A program made the position numbers and the translations under genes. From the NCBI RefSeq assembly GCF_003131185.1, contig NZ_QFFU01000020.1:52315-116314 (forward strand): a stretch of 64,000 bases of DNA. Reading direction: 5' to 3'. This DNA is from Pseudomonas ovata (lineage in GTDB: Bacteria > Pseudomonadota > Gammaproteobacteria > Pseudomonadales > Pseudomonadaceae). Below are positions 58,379-64,000 of this stretch, in pieces; the stretch's first letter is position 1, and each line of letters begins with the position of its first letter. The notes beneath the pieces were generated by a model that saw only the letters and a list, made by a program, of their open reading frames with translations, made no database searches and was not told the DNA's origin.

Positions 58379-59269
58379 CTACAACGCCTGCAACAGCCCC
58401 TCGACCTGTTGCAGTTCCCAGGCGCTGAGAAATGCCACCGGGTCGGTGCCAGCCCGGTGCCAGTCCTGCATCGAGCCGAGCCGGCCATCCGGGGCGCGGC
58501 AGAACTGACACAGGGCCAGGCCCTGTTCATCAAACGACAGTGCCAGCAACCAGTCATCGACAGTGACCAGCAGCGGCTCGTCGCCGGTTTCGTTGTCCAG
58601 TTGTTCATCGATCTTGCACAAAGTGCGTTGGCCCAATGCCAGTTCCTTGAGCACCTGGTAGACCTCACGGGCGTCCAGCGGGTCGAACTGCTTCAACCAG
58701 TCATTGGTTTCCTCCAGGTCGAACAGGGCGGGATCGAACTCATTGCCGAATGCCTCTTTGATTTCCGTGTGCTCGGGATGTGCAGGATCCGCCAGTGCCT
58801 CCAGCATGAATTCATAGCCCGGCACGCCTCCGATATCCTCCGGGGGACAGGCATTGGCGCCCTCGAGGCAATAAGCCGCCTGGGGGAACGTGCTGGACGA
58901 CAGACCGCGCTTTTCGACCGTGACCTTGTGGTACCAGTCATCGCCAAAATCATAGAGATAGACGAAGCTCTTTTTTCTGCCCAGCGCCTCGCTCAGGGTA
59001 TACAGGGACTCAGGCTCGGCAGGACTGCGCCACGGGTCATCCTCGAGCGACTCATCGGGCGGACCATAGACCTTGTCGCCCATACGGAAGGAGTGCAGGT
59101 GCTCATTGTCCCAGCCCATCACGCCCTGCAAGACCTCGTGCAACTTCTCCAGATCGATATCGGACGGTACGACGAACCGGCGCCAGACAGAAGGTACACA
59201 GTCCTGCAACTCGATGTGCAGTAACCAGAAGTCCGCTCTGGACCGGGGAGTGGAAGCTGCCTTGACCAT
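58379..59269 (-). CDS. Plasmid pRiA4b ORF-3 family protein
   Basis: 296 residues with a PRiA4_ORF3 domain in the N-terminal 190: LLHIELQDCVPSVWRRFVVPSDIDLEKLHEVLQ, FVYLYDFGDDWYHKVTVEK, and CPPEDIGGVPGYEFMLEAL. The family is named after a plasmid gene and has no established function. The C-terminal 100 residues are a separate region rich in acidic and aromatic residues, with CQFCRAPDGRLG. Plasmid-type families are often mobile, but base use here looks native. Confidence 0.88.
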   Translation of the reverse strand: MVKAASTPRSRADFWLLHIELQDCVPSVWRRFVVPSDIDLEKLHEVLQGVMGWDNEHLHSFRMGDKVYGPPDESLEDDPWRSPAEPESLYTLSEALGRKKSFVYLYDFGDDWYHKVTVEKRGLSSSTFPQAAYCLEGANACPPEDIGGVPGYEFMLEALADPAHPEHTEIKEAFGNEFDPALFDLEETNDWLKQFDPLDAREVYQVLKELALGQRTLCKIDEQLDNETGDEPLLVTVDDWLLALSFDEQGLALCQFCRAPDGRLGSMQDWHRAGTDPVAFLSAWELQQVEGLLQAL

Positions 59270-59447
59270 AAATCGTGATCGCCCTGCAAGATTGAAAAGA
59301 ATCGAACCCGCCAGACTATAACGCGCTTTTCATGCCCTCTTAAACCTGCAGAAAATTTCTGCACCCGAACCTGCGCCGGGCGCAATAGTCTTAGCCCCGC
59401 AGTCTTTGCCTTGTATAGTTGCCCTCTTCACTACAGGAGTTTTTCCC

Positions 59448-59867
59448 ATGCGCCTTGCTTCGCGTTTGATCGGTGGTGTTCTGGCCGCCACGCTGCTGAC
59501 CCAGTTGTCCGCCTGCGGCAGCATTTTCTATCCCGACCGTCGCGGCCAGATCGATGGCAAGGTCGACCCGGCGATTGTCGTGCTCGATGCCTTGGGCCTG
59601 CTGTTCTACGTGATTCCGGGCGTGATTGCTTTGGGCGTGGACTTTGCTACCGGTGCGATCTACTACGCGCCCAACGAGCAGGCACAGGTCGATCCGGTCA
59701 GGCTCAAGCCGGCGGTCAAGGCCGATGGCAGCGTCGACACGCAGAAGCTGCAGGTCATTCTGGAACAGGAACTGGGCCGCACGTTCCCGCTGGACGATCC
59801 GCGCCTGATCCAGCACAAGGGCAGCCTTGAGCAACTGGCCAGCCTGGGCCTGCGCCCGGCGGCCTGA
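59448..59867 (+). CDS. Predicted lipoprotein
   Basis: A 139-residue protein with a lipoprotein signal MRLASRLIGGVLAATLLTQLSAC (lipidated Cys at about residue 23). A short conserved stretch YPDRRGQIDGKVDPAIVVLDALGLLFYVIPG contains a second hydrophobic segment; the rest is soluble (KLQVILEQELGRTFPLDD). The ATG at 59448 follows AGGAG. It lies 29 bases before fieF on the same strand, so the two are likely cotranscribed. No family function is known to me. Confidence 0.82.
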   Translation: MRLASRLIGGVLAATLLTQLSACGSIFYPDRRGQIDGKVDPAIVVLDALGLLFYVIPGVIALGVDFATGAIYYAPNEQAQVDPVRLKPAVKADGSVDTQKLQVILEQELGRTFPLDDPRLIQHKGSLEQLASLGLRPAA

Positions 59868-59896
59868 ACCTGAAGACCTGCACCTGAAGGACACGC

Positions 59897-60790
59897 ATGC
59901 ACGCCAACGCTGAACACACCCGCCTGCTGCGCCTGGCCACCCGGGCCTCGCTGACGGTGGCGATCATCCTGATCATCACCAAAGGCGTGGCCTGGTGGAT
60001 GAGCGGCTCGCTGAGCCTGCTGGCCGGGCTGACCGACTCGCTGCTCGATGGCGCCGCCTCGTTGCTCAACCTGCTGGCGGTGCATTACGCCCTGCGCCCG
60101 GCCGACGACGACCACCGCTACGGGCATGGCAAGGCCGAGGCCTTGTCGGGCATGGCCCAGGCGCTGTTCATCACGGTCAGCGGCGTGCTGATCGGCATTC
60201 AGGCCATCGAACGCATCCAGAACCCCGAACCGCTCAGCACAGCCTTGCCGGGCATTGTCGTGACCTTGCTGGCGCTGGGGTTGACCCTGGCGCTGCTGGG
60301 CTTTCAGCGCAAGGTGATCCGCATCACCGGTTCCAGTGCGATCAAGGCCGATGCCTTGCACTACCGTTCAGACCTGTTGCTCAACGTCAGCATCCTGCTG
60401 GCGCTGAGCCTGACCTGGCTGGGCTGGCAGCAGGCCGATGCCTGGTTCGGCCTGGCGATTGCCGGGTATATCGTCTGGAGTGCGGTGCAGATCGCCCGGG
60501 AAACCTTCTCGGTGTTGATGGACCAGGAGCTGCCACCCGAGGTCAGCGCCCACATGCTGGAACTGGCGCGCGGGGTGCCCGGCGTGCTGGGCGCACATGA
60601 CCTGCGCACGCGCATCTCCGGGCAGATCTGGTTTGTGCAGCTACACCTTGAGTTGCCCGGCTCGCTGACGCTGTCGGTCGCGCATGAATTGTGCGACCGC
60701 GCCGCTGCCGCCATTCATGCCCAGTACCCGCAAGCCGAAGTGCTGGTACATGCCGACCCGCAGGAAGTGGTCGGGCAGAAGCTGGCCTGA
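59897..60790 (+). CDS. fieF: Cation diffusion facilitator, FieF/YiiP type
   Basis: An inner-membrane metal/proton antiporter exporting Zn2+ or Fe2+. It has 297 residues with six helices and a C-terminal cytoplasmic domain. Site A ligands are seen in LTDSLLDGAAS (TM2) and KADALHYRSDLL (TM5), matching the Asp/Asp...His/Asp set of YiiP. The DDHRYGHGKAEALS loop follows TM2. His residues in the C-terminal domain fit the second metal site. Together with znuD it gives this region a zinc theme. Confidence 0.95.
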   Translation: MHANAEHTRLLRLATRASLTVAIILIITKGVAWWMSGSLSLLAGLTDSLLDGAASLLNLLAVHYALRPADDDHRYGHGKAEALSGMAQALFITVSGVLIGIQAIERIQNPEPLSTALPGIVVTLLALGLTLALLGFQRKVIRITGSSAIKADALHYRSDLLLNVSILLALSLTWLGWQQADAWFGLAIAGYIVWSAVQIARETFSVLMDQELPPEVSAHMLELARGVPGVLGAHDLRTRISGQIWFVQLHLELPGSLTLSVAHELCDRAAAAIHAQYPQAEVLVHADPQEVVGQKLA

Positions 60791-60799
60791 TCGTCTAGG

Positions 60800-61918
60800 C
60801 TATTGCACGCTGTAGCCACGCTCGTACAGACACGCCCCCATCGCCTGGCGATAGGTGTCTATGACTTCCTCGGCTGGCGCATAGGTGACACTGGCGGGGT
60901 CGAAGCCACTGCGGTCGACAGCCCAGCGGTAGCATTGGTAGCGATCGTACTCGACACGCTCCGGCGTCTGCCCGGCGATGGGCGAGAACGACGGGTCGTA
61001 CTGACTGGCAGAAGGCGGCGCCCCCTGGCTGTCTACCTGAGCCTGCGGCGGGTTGACCACCACATAGTCCTGGCTGTCAGGCTGCCAGGCGTAGTAACTG
61101 CCGGCCGCCAGAAACAGCAGCGAACCCCCCACCCAGAGTTCTTGTGAATAGGCCGGCAGACTGCTCACCCGCACGCCTTGGGGCGGCGTCACCACCACAT
61201 AGCGCTCGCCTTGCGGGCGATACCAGTAGCCGTCGGCATAGTAGTAATCCTGGCCGCGCCACGGAATACGGGAATAGCCGCGTGGCACCTGGTTGAGGCT
61301 GTTGCCCGGGCGGTAGCGTGGACCTGTGCCCCAGCCATCGCCGCGTCCGTCTGGACGCCCGGCCCACTGCTGGCGTGGACGCTGGTCGCGCGGCAGGTCC
61401 TGATAATTGCCCTGGCGGGGTGGCTGGGTCTGCCACGACTCGCGCGGTGCACTTTGCAGCGGAAGATTGTCCTGGCGTTGCTGCAACTGCTGGCGCTCAT
61501 CCTGACGCTGTTGAGTCTGGATCTGGCGCTGCTGCTCGCGCTGTTGCTGCTGTTGCTGGTACTGCTGCTGTTGTTGCTGGCGTTCGGCGTTGCGCTGCTG
61601 GTTCTGTTGCTGCTGAACCTGGCGGTCCTGCTGGCGTTCGACCTGGCGCTGCTGGTTCTGCTGATCCTGGATCTGCCGTTGCTGCTCACGCTGCTGCTGG
61701 TAGATCTGCTGTTGTTGCTGCTGCTCGACGCTGCGCATCTGCTGCTGTTGCTGCTGGATCTGCCGATCCTGCTGGCGCTCGATCTGACGTTGCGGGTTCT
61801 GCTGCTGGGGATTGGCGCCACGCAACTCGCCCGGCGACTGGTCGCCGGCCTGCACAGGGGCGGCCAGGCTCAGGCACAACAGACTCGGAACCGCGAACTG
61901 CCAGAGGCCGGTTTTCAT
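60800..61918 (-). CDS. Gln-rich exported protein with DUF6515-like region
   Basis: A 372-residue exported protein with a signal peptide (MKTGLWQFAVPSLLCLSLAAPVQA). Residues about 35-150 are an extreme Gln/Arg repeat region (QQQ, RQ and ERQQ units, predicted helical or coiled). A Pro/Gly linker follows, then a folded part (RGYSRIPWRGQDYYYADGYWYRP, YVVVTPPQGVRV, then VVNPPQAQVDS), which is the DUF6515 pattern. The C-terminal end has VEYDRYQCYRWAVDRSGFDPA and two further Cys-containing blocks. Function unknown, probably periplasmic or surface. It is convergent with fieF. Confidence 0.85.
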   Translation of the reverse strand: MKTGLWQFAVPSLLCLSLAAPVQAGDQSPGELRGANPQQQNPQRQIERQQDRQIQQQQQQMRSVEQQQQQQIYQQQREQQRQIQDQQNQQRQVERQQDRQVQQQQNQQRNAERQQQQQQYQQQQQQREQQRQIQTQQRQDERQQLQQRQDNLPLQSAPRESWQTQPPRQGNYQDLPRDQRPRQQWAGRPDGRGDGWGTGPRYRPGNSLNQVPRGYSRIPWRGQDYYYADGYWYRPQGERYVVVTPPQGVRVSSLPAYSQELWVGGSLLFLAAGSYYAWQPDSQDYVVVNPPQAQVDSQGAPPSASQYDPSFSPIAGQTPERVEYDRYQCYRWAVDRSGFDPASVTYAPAEEVIDTYRQAMGACLYERGYSVQ

Positions 61919-62074
61919 GCTGTGTTCACCTGAACAGGAAAGAGACGTTAATTAAGACTGCAAGACGGCGATGGGGTTCTGCGCGGCGTCTTGAGTGCAC
62001 TTTATCAGAGCTGTGCAAACGCGGTTGGGCGACAAGCCGAAGACAGGATCCATAAAACCAATACCGCTGTTGCG

Positions 62075-62118
62075 CCTGTGCCGCAGCCGTCGCGAGCAGA
62101 GCCCCCTCCCACATGAGT
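62075..62118. repeat. Decayed REP half
   Basis: GCCGCAGCCGTCGCGAGCAG followed by AGCCCCCTCCCACA resembles the right arm of the REP pairs elsewhere in the window, with several changes and no mirrored left arm. Confidence 0.5.
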
Positions 62119-62147
62119 CGACCGCGTCGCCCTTTTCTGCAGGGCAT

Positions 62148-62175
62148 GAAAAAAGGGGCCCTGGGGCCCCTTTGG
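62148..62175 (-). terminator. Strong Rho-independent terminator without an assigned gene
   Basis: AAAGGGGCC (62152-62160) pairs with GGCCCCTTT (62165-62173). On the minus strand the stem is followed by TTTTTTC. No minus-strand gene is visible to its right, so it may end a small RNA or a short unannotated transcript. Confidence 0.75.
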
Positions 62176-62460
62176 GATGCTTCGTCCTGGCTCGACGCTT
62201 GTGGCGCCGGCTCACTTCACACCGTCTTCTGGACAGGGTGCAGCCCGGGGGCCTGATCCACCCGGTTGGGTGGGAGGCCGCAGTTGGTCTGATTCGACCG
62301 ACTGCAGTGGACGTGATGTCCGGGCAGTGATTGGTGTTGAAAAGAATAGGCTTTCAGGCGCAGCAGAGGATTGCGAAGATTGCTTAAAAAAAGCCCACTT
62401 GCGCAATTTTTAACTTGAGATCAATATTTCAGCGCAATAGAACTTAGAAAGGTGAACATC

Positions 62461-62940
62461 GTGAGCAAGCTCGACAGATACGACCTGAGCATTTTGGCCG
62501 AATTGCAGCGCGATGCGCGTATCTCCAACCAGGAACTGGCAGAGCGCATCGGCCTGTCGCCCTCACCCTGCTCGCGGCGGGTCAAGCAACTTGAAGACGA
62601 CGGCTATATCGTGCGTCAGGTCGCGTTGCTGGACCGCAAGAAACTGGGCCTGAGCCTGACCGCCTATGTGCTGATCGGCATGGACCGCCACACCCCTGAA
62701 CGCTTCGAGAACTTCGAGCAGCACATCCGCAACCTGCCCCAGGTGCTCGAATGCAGCCTGGTGACGGGCATGGATGCCGACTATCAACTCAAGGTGGTGG
62801 TGCCGGACATGGATCATTACCAGAAGCTGTTGCTGGGCCACCTGACCCGCATCGACGGGGTGACCAGCGTCAAGTCCAGCTTTGTCCTCAACCAGGTGCT
62901 GGCCAGCACCGAAATGCCGCTCACCCACCTGCGCCCGTGA
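62461..62940 (+). CDS. Lrp/AsnC-family regulator (PA3965-like)
   Basis: A 159-residue regulator with a winged HTH (LDRYDLSILAELQRDARISNQELAERIGLSPSPCSRRV) and an AsnC ligand domain (ECSLVTGMDADYQLKVVVPD, VTSVKSSFVLNQV). It is nearly the same protein I recall as PA3965. The start is a GTG at 62461 (VSKLDRYD) after AAAGG; another GTG at 62452 overlaps that signal. The effector is probably an amino acid; the regulon is unknown. Confidence 0.94.
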   Translation: MSKLDRYDLSILAELQRDARISNQELAERIGLSPSPCSRRVKQLEDDGYIVRQVALLDRKKLGLSLTAYVLIGMDRHTPERFENFEQHIRNLPQVLECSLVTGMDADYQLKVVVPDMDHYQKLLLGHLTRIDGVTSVKSSFVLNQVLASTEMPLTHLRP

Positions 62941-62980
62941 AGCAGCGGCAAGCCAACGCGGCGCCTGCCCTGCTTGCAGC

Positions 62981-63616
62981 TCAAAGCGTGAACTGGGTCA
63001 GTTCCCGGTACTGCCCCTGTTCCAGGTCGTCGAGCGACCACGGTCCGATGCGCACTCGCACCAGGCGCAAGGTGGGCAGGCCGACAGCAGCGGTCATCCG
63101 CCGGACCTGACGGTTGCGGCCTTCCTTGATCACCAGTTCCAGCCAACAGGTTGGAATGCTTTTGCGAAAACGCACCGGCGGATTGCGCGGCCACAGCGTC
63201 GGCTCTTCAAGGGCACGGGCTTCGGCGGGCAGCGTCGGGCCGTCGTTGAGCGTCACCCCGTCACGCAGTTGCTGCAGCTGCGCCTCGCTCACCTCGCCTT
63301 CGACCTGCACCCAGTAGGTCTTGGCCAGCTTGTGCCGGGGATCGGCAATTTTTGCCTGCAACTGGCCGTCGTTGGTCAGCAGCAACAGGCCTTCGCTGTC
63401 ACGGTCCAGCCGCCCGGCCGGGTAGATGCCCGGAATGTCGATAAAGTCCTTGAGCGTGGCGCGCCCCTGATCGTCGCTGAACTGAGTCAGGACATCGAAA
63501 GGCTTGTTGAACAGGATCAGCTTCGGCTCGGCCGGCGGCGCCTTGGCAGCGCGCCGCGGGGCGGCGGCATTGCCAGAGACGGGACGCCGGGGAGCGGGAC
63601 GTTGAATACGGGACAT
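62981..63616 (-). CDS. rluE: 23S rRNA pseudouridine synthase RluE
   Basis: An RsuA-type pseudouridine synthase that modifies U2457 of 23S rRNA. It has 211 residues: a basic N-terminal tail, LILFNKPFDVLTQFSDDQGR, the catalytic-Asp motif AGRLDRDSEGLLLLTND, GVTLNDGPTLPAEA, WPRNPPVRFRKSIPT and EGRNRQVRRMTAAVG. The absence of an S4 domain fits RluE. The start at 63616 (MSRIQRPAPRR) is preferred over 63655. Confidence 0.94.
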   Translation of the reverse strand: MSRIQRPAPRRPVSGNAAAPRRAAKAPPAEPKLILFNKPFDVLTQFSDDQGRATLKDFIDIPGIYPAGRLDRDSEGLLLLTNDGQLQAKIADPRHKLAKTYWVQVEGEVSEAQLQQLRDGVTLNDGPTLPAEARALEEPTLWPRNPPVRFRKSIPTCWLELVIKEGRNRQVRRMTAAVGLPTLRLVRVRIGPWSLDDLEQGQYRELTQFTL

Positions 63617-63655
63617 GACGGTAACCGGAAAAAACAGATCCCGCATTGTAGACAC

Positions 63656-63764
63656 GTAGGCGCGCGCTTGCCCGCGACCGAGTGCGAAGCGCTCGCAGAA
63701 ATTGATTAAACACCGCTATTTTACGACTGCTGCGCAGCCGGTCGCGGGCAGAGCGCGCTCCTAC
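63656..63764. repeat. Inverted REP pair
   Basis: GTAGGCGCGCGCTTGCCCGC at the left and GTCGCGGGCAGAGCGCGCTC at the right, with inner arms CGCAGAAATTG... and TTTACGACTGC. It lies just upstream of rluE. Confidence 0.9.
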
Positions 63765-63871
63765 ACCGGGTCCATGTTTGCTGCGCGAAAGCGTTGTGTC
63801 AGTGACGCAAGGTGATCTCTCATCAAACACAAAATAACTTATTGATTTTATTGGTTATAAAATTCACACCC
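63765..63871 (+). repeat. A/T-rich REP-linked repeat, full copy
   Basis: ACCGGGTCCATGTTTGCTGC, then a variable GTTGTGTCAGTGACGC part, then CTCTCATCAAACACAAAATA, the core AACTTATTGATTTTATTG, and AAAATTCACACC. It is flanked on both sides by REP pairs, giving a REP-unit-REP mosaic. Confidence 0.8.
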
Positions 63872-64000
63872 GTAGGAGCGCGCTCTGCCCGCGACCGAGT
63901 GCGAAGCGCTCGCAGAAATCTGTGAAACGCCATAAATTCATGACGGTGAACGCGTACAGAAATCTGTGAAATGCTGAAAATTTACGACTGCTGACGCAGC
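63872..64000. repeat. REP pair cut by the window end
   Basis: GTAGGAGCGCGCTCTGCCCG begins at 63872; the mirrored TTTACGACTGCTGACGCAGC is reached at the last base, so the right arm lies outside. Confidence 0.88.

Larger units (their letters stand above)
61919..62460. other. Large intergenic region between the Gln-rich gene and the Lrp regulator
   Basis: About 540 bases. A decayed REP half (GCCGTCGCGAGCAGAGCCCC, about 62083) and a strong minus-strand terminator (62148-62175) are the only elements I can name. No open frame here resembles a protein. The A/T-rich last 90 bases upstream of 62461 look like the Lrp promoter. Confidence 0.55.

Noticed and set aside
61178..61933. Leu/Val-rich plus-strand open frame that looks like a membrane protein
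   Set aside because: It is the complement of the Gln-codon tract (CAG/CAA read as CTG/TTG); the apparent hydrophobicity is an artefact.
62212..62406. Small minus-strand frame (64 codons) before the orphan terminator
   Set aside because: No ribosome-binding site, no recognisable composition, and Pro/Ser-rich shadow-like translation; kept only as a possible non-coding transcript.
62425..62440. TTGAGATCAA as a possible FNR box upstream of the second Lrp gene
   Set aside because: Half-sites are too close for the TTGAT-N4-ATCAA spacing.

Overview
The window is a piece of a fluorescent-group Pseudomonas chromosome (P. putida/P. fluorescens lineage). The grounds are GC-rich coding DNA, strong G/C third-position bias, a typical Pseudomonas gene set (morA, gdhA, ettA, cstA-ybdD-yjiA, radA, mscL, fpr, cioAB, tesB, rhlE, znuD, hrpB, rluE), and many copies of the Pseudomonas REP palindrome beginning GTAGGAGCGCGC. 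The gene order from gdhA to fpr and from cioBA to the second Lrp-type regulator resembles, from memory, two blocks of the P. aeruginosa PAO1 map (PA4588-PA4615 and PA3929-PA3965). I see no rRNA, tRNA, CRISPR array or insertion sequence.

Layout. 1-6 kb: the 5' part of a Lon-like protease gene (asrA-like), then DUF3015 and DUF4105 envelope proteins, a lipoprotein and a GreA/GreB-like factor. 6-17 kb: gdhA, ettA, an EamA exporter with a divergent AraC-type regulator, the c-di-GMP protein morA, and glyA. 17.1-19.6 kb: an accessory, partly A/T-rich island with an orphan PAAR protein carrying a peptidoglycan amidase domain. It is followed by three tandem paralogous small membrane-anchored or exported proteins (probable immunity proteins), the first broken by a one-base frameshift. 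19.7-26.7 kb: cstA-ybdD-yjiA, radA, mscL, fpr and a solo LuxR-type HTH protein. 26.8-36.3 kb: rlmG, the cyanide-insensitive oxidase operon cioAB plus a DUF2474 small subunit, a divergent DosP-like PAS-PAS-GAF-GGDEF-EAL protein, a purine permease and trmA. 36.5-51.7 kb: housekeeping and accessory enzymes (MFS exporter, YpfJ-type metalloprotease, alpha/beta hydrolase, HAD phosphatase, tesB, GNAT, HDAC-like hydrolase, a ParE/RHH toxin-antitoxin pair, flavoprotein, rhlE, YedA-type exporter with a divergent Lrp regulator, exonuclease, NYN protein, YciC, EEP hydrolase). 52-64 kb: znuD under a clear Zur box, a His-rich exported protein, hrpB, a pRiA4b ORF-3 family protein, fieF, a Gln-rich DUF6515 protein, an Lrp regulator and rluE.

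Functional themes are zinc and metal homeostasis (znuD, fieF, the His-rich protein, a YjiA-type GTPase), aerobic respiration tuned by oxygen (cioAB with an ANR-type box and a DosP-like c-di-GMP enzyme), c-di-GMP control (morA, dosP-like), carbon-starvation nutrient uptake under probable Crc/Hfq control (cstA), and interbacterial competition (PAAR-amidase island).

The non-coding DNA is notable. About ten REP pairs lie between genes, three of them supplying the stop codon of the gene before. Several are joined to a second, A/T-rich repeat of about 100 bp that occurs in at least five places and in both orientations. Function calls rest on motif and family recognition by eye; no search was run.
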